This document shows, in pieces, positions 1-12,500 of a stretch of 64,000 nucleotides of DNA. Under the pieces are notes generated by a model. That model searched no databases. It had not been told where the DNA came from and saw only the letters and a list, made by a program, of their open reading frames with translations. Made by a program: the position numbers and the translations under genes. The stretch comes from Choanephora cucurbitarum (lineage: Eukaryota > Mucoromycota > Mucoromycetes > Mucorales > Choanephoraceae). The number at the start of each line of letters is the position of its first letter. Positions within the stretch are counted from its first letter, which is position 1. The DNA is taken from positions 1-64,000 of the forward strand of contig JAIWNI010000106.1 of the NCBI GenBank assembly GCA_025331435.1, given 5' to 3'.

Positions 1-835
1 TACAATCACATTTAATTATTAAGAGATTTATCTGACTTCAAGAAAGATAATCCTAGGTCCACTATCACACATCAGATCAAAGCAACTTATGGCGGTCTTT
101 AAAGTGGTCCAGGGTGATGATGTATCGTAAAGTACATACATCATATAAATTCTATTATATTTAAAATAAGACACAGGTCCTACTCTGTGTTACCATACTC
201 AATTTATATTGTCATTCAATCCCTGTACTGAATAAAACCCTCTCTTTAATCTTGTTTAATTCTCCTGACTTAACAGATAAATCACCTGTGCTTAAAATAA
301 ATTGTAAAGATATAACCAAATGTTAATACTGTTCAGCCAAAGGTCTGTCAGAAGTAGTCTTTTTTTCAGGAAGAATAATAAAAAGAGATTAGCTTACTGG
401 ATTTGTAAGCCTCAAGAAGCTTTGATTCTTACTCTAATGTTGCATCTCTAGCCTTCTATCTTATTCTATTTGCTCCTCTTTTCATTATTACAGCTTGCAA
501 ATAATTTCGCATCCAGTTCTTGTCAGCTCAGAATAGAGTAAACGCATTGATGGACAGATAAACTATTTTTGGACTCACAGCAAGACGCAAAAGGCAAGCG
601 AAATGATCTTCAAGATCTAATGACGCAAAAATAGTAAAGAAAGCTCAGACCCATTTTTTTTCTAGAACTATAAAACATAAATTGCAGACAACTACATCGA
701 TGCGAAATTTTCACCAGCCTCAGTGGCGGTTACACCGAGGTAGTCTATCCAATTTTTTACTTTTCTTCTTTTCAAACAAAAGCTTGCGACTACTGGAAGC
801 CCGAAAAACTTCTAGTAGATACGAACGAGATACAC

Positions 836-937
836 AGAAGTCTGGCCAACTTCTAAAAGAGCTTGCAGCACTTGAAGCGTAGCGAGCTTCTTGTGAAATT
901 AGATAACGAGATGTAGAAGCCTGGCCAACTTCTAAAA
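836..937 (+). repeat. 79-bp spaced tandem duplication
   Basis: The 23-base stretch at 836-858 (AGAAG, one variable base, then CTGGCCAACTTCTAAAA) recurs at 915-937 with a single substitution. The copies are 79 bases apart. Flanking bases are also related: ACGAACGAGATA before copy 1 and ATAACGAGATG before copy 2. This points to a degenerate tandem unit of about 79 bp. A weaker echo (GTGGAGAACTTCCAGCAG) follows near 1003-1020. No coding function is apparent. Confidence 0.7.
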
Positions 938-1186
938 AAAGGCTGTCCATTTAGTTCTGTTTGGCGGTCAAGAGAAAGTAAGCAAGCAACCAGTTGTTGA
1001 AAGCGTGGAGAACTTCCAGCAGGTTTGAAAAGAGAAAGGCTATCTATCTAGTTCGAGAATAGTACAAGCGAAAATGACTAACAGCCAAGATAAATAACAG
1101 ATATAGTCTTCGCGCCTAAAAAGACTAAGATTTATTTTAAAAGACAATCAAAGAGAATATACTCAACATATTCAACAAGGTTCGGT

Positions 1187-1265
1187 CATCCCCCGATTTA
1201 GGGAATGGTTTCAGTTTCCTCAAGACCGTTCCTTAAATCAAAGTCGATCCCTAAATCGGGGGATG
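1187..1265. repeat. perfect 18-bp inverted repeat (fold-back element)
   Basis: Bases 1187-1204 (CATCCCCCGATTTAGGGA) are the exact reverse complement of 1248-1265, separated by 43 bases. The loop holds a second imperfect pair (GGAATGG near 1202 and CCGTTCC near 1227). The arms carry a run of five C or G in very AT-rich surroundings, so chance pairing is unlikely. It could be a small fold-back/MITE-like element, a structured RNA or a terminator-like hairpin. No flanking target-site duplication is obvious. Confidence 0.75.
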
Positions 1266-4200
1266 GCTGTAAATAAAGACTCAAGGATAATAATGATATT
1301 ACCAATGAAAACAAACAAATTAACTTGAAAGCTTTGGGAAAATTCATAGTTTGTGGCTTTATGAGATCTAATCAAGCCTACTCGTTCACTTGAAGCCGTG
1401 AATTTATATTGTTTAAAAGACAATGACGATGAAGATAAAGAAGAATGCCACCCACTCACTCACTCAATCTCCTACTACGTGGGGCATCATAGGTCACAAC
1501 TGACAATGGCTCAGTGATGTGTTCTTCTGGTTTTGCGTTCTTCAGATACTTTTCTACCAAAAAAGACTGTTTGTTTCTTCTTTCTTTTGATGCTTGTATC
1601 GATTGTGTAGTCTGATAAATGAGCGGGTTCTTCTAAACGATTCTATTGGCAATCAATTGATTCAATCAATGAAGGCGAAACAGAAAAGTGATACTGTGCT
1701 TTGTCGAATAAGCAGGCATTCCTTATCTTTTGCTTTTCTTTAGGTATTCTTTCCGTTAAGATTCCTATTATCCCCCCTCTCTCTCCATCGCTGTGTCATT
1801 GTGTTCATAGGAATATTTAACACCTTCTTCCTTTTGTCGATCTTGATTGTAGTGTCTTTCTTTTTTAGGAACAATGATGAATGCTTTTGAAAGTCAGTTA
1901 TGTAGTGTGAGCATGAGCCCTTTACTCTTTTTTTGTTTTGAAGCCTCTCAGAACTTACTGTAATTGTGATGTACTTTGGTTTATTTCATTGCGATATCAG
2001 TTGAAAGTCTTTACTCAAGCATATCTCTTTTTTGAGGGTCAAAAAGGAGAAAACAGAGTTTTTTTTGGCTTTGCAGAAAATAAGGTTTTGTGTTGCACGA
2101 CTCCGCTTTTTTCTTCTTTGATCAAAATGTATTCTTTCTTTTTGGAAAAAGGTCAAATAAAAGCCAAAGAAAAAAAAATCGAACGCGACCTAAATCAATA
2201 CAATCAACAGATATTTCAGTTAAAAGACACTAGAATATGTACGAAAAGCCAACTCTGAAAAAAAAGGGAAAGGTAAAAGTGCTGATGTTGAAAGCCAGGG
2301 GTGATTGCCAAAAAGGGAAAAATGAAAGAAAAAAAGAATCAATCGAAGGTAAAAGAAAAAAGGAGAAAAAAGATAAATTGAAAAAAAAAAGAGACAGCGA
2401 AGGCATATGGGCATCCACTTGTATGCTCAGTAGATTCAGAGATAGCAAGGCACTGGTAAAGTTGTGTTTGATTTACTCCTTTCTTATGGAACGACTCTGC
2501 TTGAGGCAGACTATTAGATCGATTCTTATTCTTTTTTCTTTACCGTTTGGCTTTGTGTGAAAATAAAAAGGATCGGTAATGAACCAAGCACCAATCGGAT
2601 CGCTTCTCGGCTAGGTTATCAGTCTTCTTTACAGATCTCTTAAAGGCTATAGTAGCCAAAGGCAAGAGGTAGTCAAATGCGATATGCTGAACACTGTAGC
2701 AGTAATTGATACAGGAGAGGTGGTACTGAATGGGATATGGGAGAACCCTAATTCGACATGATTTGTTTCTCCCCTTTTTTGTTGATTTCTTTTTTCCGTC
2801 TTTTTTTTCCCACTTATCCCAAGATCAGCAAAGAAGGAGTTGAGCTGATCAAGCTTGAAGTTAAAGGAAGCAATAGTATCAACAACCACAGCATCAACCT
2901 TAGAGATAAGAGCAACAAGAGCAACATTTTTAGGACGCGACTTGTCAGCGTTTACGTTTATTGATTTCTGGGTAGCCGATTGCATTCTGCTAAGGTTGAC
3001 TTCCCGTCTATATACTTTCGATCTTTTTGATTCTTTCTCTTCTTTTGTCAACCTGGACACAGACATATATCACAAATAGCAAAGAGAAGGACAGCCCCCT
3101 TTCTTTTTTGTTTTGCTCTTTCAAGACTTGACAATATAAACGTACCGATCTCAGTATTGGATGGCGCACATTGAGCAAAGGTGAAAGGCAGAAATGATGC
3201 AGGTTAGGTTGATATGAAGAAAGCGGTATGAAGAGATATGATTCGCACTCACACATATATATCTATATGGTTAAGAGGTTAAGTATGAGACAAAAAAATC
3301 AGCCAGGGTAGCAAAGATTAGATTGATAGAGGAGAGTATGATGGCAAGTTGGATATTGTGTGATGCATAGCGGTCATACATGGAAAGATATTGTACTGAC
3401 TATAAAAGAAACGTATTCCGGACAACAAGAAAAGGAATTCAAGTGGCAAGCGTAATGAAGATGGTACGATGCATAGATACGCAAGTGGTTGTATGTTGCG
3501 TGGTAAGACTTGTATTTTTAATGATAGACACTGGTTGCCGACTAGCAATCAGATGGGATTAGCAAAGCACAAAGAAAGTGCAAGCCATGAGACAATAAGA
3601 AGGGATTAATGGAGTGGACAGAGAAACAAAGCGAAAGATGGAGCTAGGGAAGAACTTCATACAAACGGACTGGGCCGTATTGGATCGAGCTGGGCTGACA
3701 AGCAGATGACCTGATCAAACATGGTCGTTAAAGATATATCCGTGCCTGCATAAGAATGACTGCCAATTAGCTGTAGATGTCAAACCAGATGATCGTTTAT
3801 TTGGTGATGTTATACAGGATCGACCAATAGTGGTTAAAGAGGAAGGCTTGCATCGGATCATTTTGGTATAGAATACGCAGTAAGTTAGGAAGTCAAGAAA
3901 ATGCAATGAGGGTGGCATGAAAATGTTAAAGACAGATACAGTAAAAGGAGATGAAAAGCATACGTATTTTTGGAATAAAACAAGACAGAAAAAGATCTTG
4001 ATCCAGGTTGCAGCCAAAGAGATAAATCTTTAATGATAATTAAGAGAGTAAAAAAGAAAAATGAGATAGAAAAGAAAGAGTTTAGAGAGAAAGAAAGGAT
4101 TAGTGATAACAGAGGCTATTGTTGAACAAACAGACAGAATGTCAAAGAGAGACCTGAAAGTTAGAGAAAGACACAGACTTAACGCTTAAGATTTTGTCAA

Positions 4201-5392
4201 GATGATTGCAGGCTATGTCGATAGAAGCTATCTTGACAACTGAAATCTTCTTGCACGTAACTGCCATAATGCCACCAACAAACGCTTCACTGATTTGTAA
4301 AACGGAAAAATTGTCTTTTGGTCCTGAAAAGAATGCTCATTACTGAAATTTTTACACATCAGTATACTCCTTGAGAATGCTTACTGCAAATGGTACTAGA
4401 AATAAAGACAAATAGAAAATAAGAGGGATCGGAACAGAGCGTTTGTTCGCGATTGTTTACGATTTATGTTGCTATTGCATTCTGAGGTCAGGAGAAGCCA
4501 ATTATTCTAGTAGTCAATTTTCCTACAGTATCCTTTTTTTTTCCCTTTCTGTAGTTGCTATTACAAAGAAAGCATAAGACCAGTTATCGAGTGAAAACTC
4601 AGCATTATGATGGATTCGAGTCGTTTACATTTTCTTAAAAAAAGTTTGATCGATGCATCTCTCTCTTCAATAACTGAAAGAGCTTATGATTTCAAAGCAA
4701 AAGCTTATCCTAATGAAAGCTGAATATGCTTTGAAGCAAAGCATGTCTTGCAACCTGAATTGGACTTATAAATTACCTTTGTTTTTAATATGAATTCAGT
4801 GAGCAATGTATGTCATATCACAAAAATGAAGAGCGTTAAGGCGATTTACAGTTGGAGAGTATTTCATGCAACAGTCTTGTTGTTAAGGGAAGTGCTGTAC
4901 TCTTATTCAGATGTGTAGTTGTATAAGTATCCTTTGTCTCAATTGCCCATGTCTTCAATCAAGGACTTGAGGGAGTATACCCATTTAAATGATCAATAAT
5001 GCAACAATGGATTTTTCTTATCATGTTCTGTTACTGTACTACTTCGTTTATGTGCAACAATATGCTATTTTTTCAAAAATACTGAAAATGATCTGAACAG
5101 CAAAAGCAAATTCTGCATAATAATGCACCAATTCAGGATCAAGACGCTTAATATATAATCAGAGAAATATGAGCAGGCAAAATGCTTTTCAAGTAAAAGA
5201 CATGAAAGAGACCAGGGGACAGGAAGTGAGTATCTTTATTGGAAATCAGAGAATGAATAATTTCCGCAAAGGCCAAGACAATGCTTTATTCAAGTTCTTG
5301 AGTTACACAAATGATGCCATTTCTCAAAAGAGTAAAAGGGCTCCGCTCTTATTAATATTCTTTCATTTCACTTCTTCCTTTTTTCTAAGAGA

Positions 5393-7895
5393 ATGACGTT
5401 TGGCACTGATCTCAAAGTAATGAAAACAAATCAGCACTATAGCATAATTTATTTTTGTTGACAGAAGCAATTAAAAATAGGAACAAATACCTTCCATATT
5501 AAATTACGTAGAAGATGGAATACAATCCCTTTCTCAGTTTCGTAACTTTGTAAAGGACCGAAGTGCTATTGAACGAGAATATGCCCAGAAATTAGAATCA
5601 CTCTGTAAAAAATACAAACCAAACAAGAAATCTCCTGGAAGCGACACTCAACAACAGACTGATGATTGGGATTGGGAAGACAAATCCAAGTAAACGCTGC
5701 TCTTATTTTGATTCTTATTTCTATACTCATTCCGCTTATAGTACAACATCAGCAACTTGGTGTCAGCTAATCAACCAAATTTCGCTAGCTGCAAAGACTC
5801 GATTTCAGTTTGTTGATGAGTTGAACGCTCAAGTGGTAGAGTCATTACGTGGAGCAGTTGTGCGTAAGGAGGATTCGAGAAAAAAAGTAAGTTACCCAAG
5901 AAAACAAAGTGCTCTTTATGTTCTGACTTTTATGTCTTTAGCATACTGCTTTCTACCAAAAGTTAAGAGCCGAAAGGGACAAGTCTTATGCTGAAAAAGA
6001 CAAGGCCAAGCAGCTGTATGATGATGCTTGTATTGAAATAGAAAATTTAAGGGCCAAAATTAATAAATCAAGTGGAGATAATGAAAAAGTAAGTGACGTC
6101 TTGATTACCTACTGAAGCACTTTGTCTCATTTATTATTGAATCAGTATCAACGCCAATTAGATGCTGCATTGATTGATTGCGACAATAAAAAGGTAAGCA
6201 ATCTATCCCAAGAAGCAGAACTATGTCGCTCATGCAGAATACTTTACAGAATATGTACTTATTAGCCATTCATGTCGCCAATGCAGAAAAGGATAAATAT
6301 TTCGAACAAGATATACCTGTGTTAGCAGATGTAAGGTTAAATAAGAAAGCAAAAGAAAGTCTTGGTTTTGTCTAATTTCTATGTTGATAGCAATTAGAAG
6401 ACTTAGATGGATCGCGCATCTTGACATTAAAAGCTATCTTGACACACTACATAGGATTGGAATCAAAGCTATTGAAAACCGTACAGTCATGCCATGATAA
6501 TGTTTTGACTGCTGTCCAGAAACTAGATCCAGTCATCGATGCAGGCGTGTTCACACGCCATGCATTGGGCGAAGAAGATGTTAACGAAAAGGCGGCTAAT
6601 GTTACATTCACTTTTATGCCTTGGAATGGCGGTGTTCATGCTGCAGAAACCATCATTGATAGAGTACTGTTGGCTTCAGCTTAGAGATAAATACCAAGCT
6701 AATTCGTTTTATTTAGGATGATAATCTTGTGGCAAGTGATTCGGCTGTTATCTTCTTAAACAACAAGTTAGTCAAGAATCGCAAGCTATTAGATGCAATG
6801 GATGAGGATCTAGCCAAGAAATCCTTAGAGTTATCTCAGCTTATATCAACTGTTCAAGCTATTGGTAACAAGGCTTCTCCTGATTATGACCTATCCAACG
6901 AAGTAGGTTGCTTTAACAGTAATATGTGCTTTTTTCTCTTCTTATTTATTTCTCTTTTCATCTTTTAACAAAGAAAATGCTGGATCTTTCTCGAGAAATT
7001 ACCTTATTGACAACACAAAAAGTACGAACAGAAAGTGAAACACAGCTTATTATTGAGAATATTGGTGATGATGGATTACAAGCACAGAATCATGACTTTA
7101 AGCCCTCTTCGTTCACTATACCTACTACTTGTGATTTATGTAGCAGTACTATTTGGGGCCTATCAAACAAGGGCCTTACTTGTCGAGGTAAGAAAAGCAA
7201 CTAGTTTTACAGAAATGCTCAATGAAAAGAAAAGGTCGTTTTACTAACACAAAGCAGGATGTGGGTTTAACTGTCATACAAAATGTGAAATGAAAGTGGC
7301 TCCTAACTGTAGCAAAGTCAAGGGTCAACTAAACCCTCAACCCACACCTTCTTCTTTCACTTCTTCATCTACTATGGCAAGATCCCGTCGACAAGGCAGT
7401 GTCACCAGTGACTCTCGTGTCTCTATTCCTTCTACCATTACTCCTTCCACTACTGTATCGCCTTCATCTCCAACGATGCCTACTTCTACTACTACGAATA
7501 GCTTAGCTACACCATCATCTACATTTAAGGCCGATGTACGCTCTTTATACGATTATGATGCGCAAAATGAAGATGAACTAAGCATTCGACAAGGAGAATT
7601 GCTAGAGCTAATAGAACAGGATGATGGCTCAGGTTGGATTAAAGCGAAATCCACCAATCATTGCTTAGGATTGATTCCAACAAGCTATGTTGAATACCTT
7701 TCTTCAGAGCCAGAGGAAAGACAAGAAATAGTGGTGGCATTATATGATTTTGAAGCAGCCAGTGCTGAAGAACTCAACATGAAGGAGGGCGATATCATCT
7801 ATGTAACCAAGAAAGATGACAGTGGATGGTGGGAAGGTGTTTTGGATGGAAAGACTGGTATCTTTCCTTCAAATTATGTAGGACCTTCACAGTAA
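5393..7895 (+). CDS. BZZ1: F-BAR, C1 and double SH3 domain protein (Bzz1-like)
   Basis: This membrane-curving adaptor probably links endocytic membranes to actin assembly (Las17/WASP pathway), as known for fungal Bzz1. Ten exons are inferred: 5393-5416, 5481-5689, 5742-5886, 5942-6088, 6146-6193, 6238-6330, 6391-6663, 6717-6902, 6974-7187 and 7258-7895. They total 659 codons including the stop. The first exon is only 24 nt (MTFGTDLK) and opens an F-BAR/FCH domain (about residues 1-270: YVEDGIQSLSQF, REYAQKLESLCKKY). A coiled-coil stretch follows. An atypical C1 zinc finger around 375-425 has the expected His/Cys spacing, starting HDFKPSSFTIPTTCDLC, and its last cysteines come from exon 10. 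A Ser/Thr-rich linker leads to two SH3 domains (ALYDF, WWEG and GIFPSNYV in the second). The donor after GAT AGA at 6663 is the weakest junction. The family assignment is strong. Confidence 0.88.
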
Positions 7896-8512
7896 AAGAT
7901 AATAAAAAAATAAGAAGTTTTTTTCTTGCTTTTGTAAAGAATGAAAAATATTGAACAACGCCAAGGCCTACCTGCTTTCAATAAAAAAGGAAAGAAGGAG
8001 GAAGGAACTTTAAAGACAACCCTCTGACATAAAACGAATATTAGTGATGACTTGTCTTTCATGCCATGTTAAAAACAGATCGTATTCTAGTAAAATAAGA
8101 CAAACAAAAGTGTTTCAGTTTGTTCTATCTATTAAAAGAGAAAAGCTACAAACAAAATGTTACATCGAGTAAATACCGCGGGGCAATAAAATCTTAAGAA
8201 GCATGTACAACGATCTCGCATTGAGCAAGTTAAAGAAGGTCTTGTATAATGAGTTTGAGAAGATGATTCTTTACTCAAACCAATTATGATTATTTACTTT
8301 TTTGAAGACAATTATGGGATTCTTGCTCCTGGAGGCTTACAATGCACCAGGTAATCAAAATGGATGACTGTTGTTTATTTAGCTTATGTTGATACCTAAA
8401 CAAAGCATCTGTTGTAGAGAAGACGGTCCTTTTTATTTTGTTTGGCTGCTACTTTTATATTTTTCTTTCTTTTTCTTTTAATTTTTCTTTCTTTCCGAGT
8501 AAACTTTTTTAA
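7896..8512. other. intergenic region between BZZ1-like and F-box genes
   Basis: Roughly 600 bases of AT-rich sequence hold the 3' end of the F-BAR transcript and the promoter of the F-box gene. A long T/C-rich tract (about 8455-8505) lies directly before the ATG at 8513, a common arrangement at starts in this window. No other gene is seen. Confidence 0.6.
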
Positions 8513-9475
8513 ATGTCTAAAGACCTGTCATTTGAAATTCATTTACAGATATTAGACCGACTGGATCAAGCTTCCGTCCTTCAATATCAACGTGTATGCA
8601 AGAACTGGAAGAGACCTGCCAGCCAAAAATTAGTTGAAAACGTGAAATTTCAAAATGAAGAAAAAGCACTTAAATTTATCAACATGATAGTAGCTTCACC
8701 CGAACTAGGAAAATATGTCAAACATTTCCAAAATTCTGGCAATGGTCCCACTGAACGATCTACCCTTCCAACCTTACATAAATTCATACAATGCATACCT
8801 CAAGTTGAAACATTCACTTACATTAATAATGGCAGCACGCTCTTGTTTATTGCTGAAGAGTTAGACAAAGGCAATTTGAAGCACTTGAACGATGTAGGTT
8901 TCCCAGACTGGTACTGTGTCAAGCCATGCGATTATGTCAAGGTCTTGTCTGCTATGAAATGCCTGCCTAAGTCTATCAGTTTTGATTTAACCAAATTTCA
9001 CGAAAAGCGTGAAGAGCCATTCACTCTTCAAGACCCTTTATTTACTAGAAAACCTGACTTATTGAAGGAAGTAAAAGATTTGCAATTCTTCACTTTCTCC
9101 TCAACAACAATCAAAGACTTGGATGACATTGTTAATAAGTGCCCAGTAGCGGACAACCTTAGTATTTTTGTGAAAGACTTCAAGGATCCCGATAATCGAT
9201 TGATGGAAATTCAGCCGAATATGAATATCAAGAAGCTTGATATCTGCTGCACTTATTATACAAAGGTTTGCGTCCAATACATTTGCAAGAAGTTTCCAAA
9301 AGTAAAGCACCTCCAGCTTCAAGATTATGATTTCTATGAATATGAAGAGGACTACAAATTACCAAAAGCAGCACTGAATATGCTAAAAAAGTATGCGCTT
9401 AGTATGGACACTTATTCTATAATGCTCGAGGGACAAAGAACACCATGGGATTTCAATGGTAGCCGTAAATCTTAA
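8513..9475 (+). CDS. F-box domain protein
   Basis: A single-exon gene of 320 residues. The N-terminus (LSFEIHLQILDRLDQASVLQ and a following YQRVCKNW) has the hydrophobic and Trp pattern of an F-box at residues 4-32, which in known proteins binds Skp1 in SCF ubiquitin ligases. The rest is irregular and leucine-rich, with weak repeats of about 25-30 residues (for example KKLDICCTYY, KVKHLQLQDYDFYE). It probably forms degenerate leucine-rich repeats for substrate choice. Mucoralean genomes hold many such diverged F-box/LRR paralogues, so the substrate cannot be inferred. The ATG at 8513 follows a T/C-rich leader, and no better in-frame start is seen. It converges on the nucleoporin gene with 82 bases between the stops. 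Confidence 0.75.
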   Translation: MSKDLSFEIHLQILDRLDQASVLQYQRVCKNWKRPASQKLVENVKFQNEEKALKFINMIVASPELGKYVKHFQNSGNGPTERSTLPTLHKFIQCIPQVETFTYINNGSTLLFIAEELDKGNLKHLNDVGFPDWYCVKPCDYVKVLSAMKCLPKSISFDLTKFHEKREEPFTLQDPLFTRKPDLLKEVKDLQFFTFSSTTIKDLDDIVNKCPVADNLSIFVKDFKDPDNRLMEIQPNMNIKKLDICCTYYTKVCVQYICKKFPKVKHLQLQDYDFYEYEEDYKLPKAALNMLKKYALSMDTYSIMLEGQRTPWDFNGSRKS

Positions 9476-9557
9476 TAAACCTCCTCCCTCTTTTACACAC
9501 TCTAAGTTATCATTTTAGCTCTATACATATGAACAATTTTATTTGATAATTTCTTCT

Positions 9558-12500
9558 TTAGAGATATAACTTTTGCATGCGCTTGTATAGTTCGGATAGA
9601 GTATCTGGATGATTAGAAGGGTTTGGTATTGTTCCTAATTTTTGGAGCACTGGCTCTAAAATATCAGAACAGCTCTTTTTTAGGTGCTGTATCAGAGCAG
9701 GTGAGGTTTGGAAAGCGGCTTGCTTGAACAAAACAACTTCTTCGTTAGCAAATCGCTCACATGGATTGTATTTTGTTGAGATAGACATAGATTCAATCTT
9801 CAAATAATATTCTAAATGGCGCCAAAGAATGAAAGCAGAATTCTCCAGAGTAAAGAAATAGTCTTGAATTTGTTGCTCTTTTGATTTGTAGCGATGATCA
9901 ATCTCTCTAAAAAGCACTTGGAATTGCTGCGAGCGACTTAAGCTATCATAATCGATACTTAAATCTTCAGGAATAGCATCCTGTGCAATTTCAACAACCT
10001 CTTCATATTTGAGTGAAGCTACATTTTCTCTTTGGGCACAAAGAACCGAAAAATCGGCAATAGCTGCATTCAATTTCTTGCCAGTATCCTGAAGACAGCC
10101 AACAAGATGAGTCAAGGACGGCGTTGTGTTTACAGCTTTACGTGTAGATTTGGGAATAGGCTCCTTGACAGATTCGAGTATGTTTGAGAAGATAGGTGTA
10201 AAAGACTCTATACTCAAATGGTAAGTGTGTGTATGAGTGAGTGATATGTAAAAACGTACTTTTTTGATTGTCGTTGAAAGTGAGAGCTAATGCATATGCT
10301 AATAGATTGTTTCTGATATTGTTAACATACTTGTAAGCTAGAATCGCGAATAATGACTTTTGTGTATGATGGTTTGGTCCTATAATTGAATTGAAAACTG
10401 ATGATGAGCTTCAAAAACTCTTTTCATGAAATTATTGATTACGTTCTTACCTGAAGTCTTTTCCTTGGCTAATCTCTCTTCGTCAGCGTTGGATGGAGCA
10501 ACTTTAGAGAACACATCCTGTGAGACACAGAAATTTGGTATCAGGCTAACCATAGCATCATCTAGCGGCTTGAGTCCTTTCTTGTCAAGATCTTTGAAAT
10601 ATCCAGGCTGAGTGCTCAATTGGTATATTAATGAAGTGGTCATCTGAAGTAGATGAAGTGAAGAAAGAGTCATCTGCTTTTCACTATCTCTCAAGATAGA
10701 CAAAATCATGCTTTGATTAGCAATCCAAAGCTTGATTTGTTCCAATTCTATATCTTGATAATCAATCACAGTCTTCACTATGGAGTTCACAAGCTCAAGC
10801 ACAGGTGATAAAACCTTCTTCTGGTGTTCGGTTATAGTATCATCTATTTATAAAGCATTAATGCTTATTGCTTTTCATGCTTTGAACAACTAAACCAACC
10901 TTTGTAAACTAACTTACCAGCCTGCAAGCCTGAAGTTGTGTAGTCAGCTAAACTTAGCATAATGCCATTGTGAAACAACAAACGAGTTCCCTCTATGGTT
11001 TTTGATATTTGCAAGAAGAAAGACATTTTGGCTTCATGATTCAGCAATAGAATAGACGTGTCTATAACAAAAAAGAAAAGATTGAATACAACAAAATTCT
11101 ACGTATCCTAACTGACGTTCAAACAATACCTTTCTTGCCTTCTTTCAAAAATTGACTTAGACGTTCATTCAAATCAACAATCAATTTCAAATTATTGCTG
11201 CTTGTTAAGTAGTCATACATGATTGAGCGTTTATCTTTTCCAACAAGAGCATAAAGCGATTCTAGAGCATTGTAAGCGCTTGCCTTGCATGTGTCAAGTC
11301 CAAAATAAGCATCGCGAAAGATAATATCAAACAGCTTTTGCTTCAGTTCAACCCATATTGCTTCAGATAAGCCAACACTCGCTGAGTGATTGGTCTCAAG
11401 ATCCATATACTGCAAAAGATTAACCATCGCTGAATATAAAGCACTGCGAATATCACAAGTTGTCGATTTGACGCAGATAGCGCTGATAATACAGGTGAAC
11501 ACATGTCGTAATTTTTCGACAGGCAGGATAGGTAAATCTTGTTCTAATTGAGACTGTAGTACAGATTGCTTGCGCTTGTCTTTTCTTAATCGAGTCAATA
11601 AACTGAGAACGACTTCGCTGAGGCCCTTGAGGATTTCCTCTTGACTGCTGCTTGCAAGTTTAGGAAGCAATACAGCAAGAAGATCATAGATGATGCGTTC
11701 GCGGTCAGCATATGCAAACATATCGAAACAATCTGACAATGTTACTTGAACAACTTGCTTCCAAGCATGTAAACAATGAAGGCGACCATATTCAATTTCC
11801 CAATGGCGATTTTGAGCGACACAGCGTTTTAGTATATCTCCCATCTCGTATTCCAAGGGCACAATATCTGCGTCTCCATACACTTTAGCATTTACTTTGT
11901 CAATCTGATATTTACGAAGATACTTGTAGATGTTGTAAATGTCATAAATCTTGCGACCTTCTTCTTTTTTGATAAGGTACAAGTCAACATTAAAGTCCTT
12001 GAAGTATTTGAGTTCTGCTTGAGGTTTTTCTTCATCCAGATTATCACACCATTTAAATTCAAGTGAATGAATGATTTCCAACATTTCAGATAAAGGCTGT
12101 TCATAATTCTTTTGGTCCAACTCCATCGCTTCCATTTCTTTTGTAGCATCATCTATCTCGATACCATAGAGAAGCTTCAGTAATGAAAAGACAGTTGATT
12201 TAGAGGATGAACAAATGGCACTATATAGTTCCAAGGCAATCAATTTGAGTAACCAAGCGCGCTGATTCAAGACACTGACCATTGTGAAGTAGTCTGTCTG
12301 TACACTATCACCGTTATCACATACTAAAAGACCCTGAAAATCGGGTTCAAAAACAGATACTTGGCGCTCAAGACGAGAGGCAATCATTTTGAACTGTTGA
12401 GTGTAGAAAGAGTCCAAATTGCGCAGATAATGCAATGTGGGTGTTGCTGTTGATCTGCGTGCACTGAGCTTGTAAAGTAATTGATATAACTTTTCACTCA

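Larger units (their letters stand above)
1..5392. other. gene-poor region, no confident gene
   Basis: This is AT-rich, stop-rich sequence with no open frame that shows a recognisable domain. It contains a tandem duplication near 836-937, a perfect inverted repeat at 1187-1265 and a weak hairpin at 4194-4239. One minus-strand frame (2647-3066) is open for 139 codons and includes a fairly balanced stretch, but it matches nothing I know and is treated only as a finding. The last few hundred bases must hold the promoter and 5' UTR of the F-BAR gene that begins at 5393. Confidence 0.6.

Noticed and set aside
3715..4017. 100-codon minus-strand frame
   Set aside because: Its composition is low-information and I see no domain, splice partner or start context.
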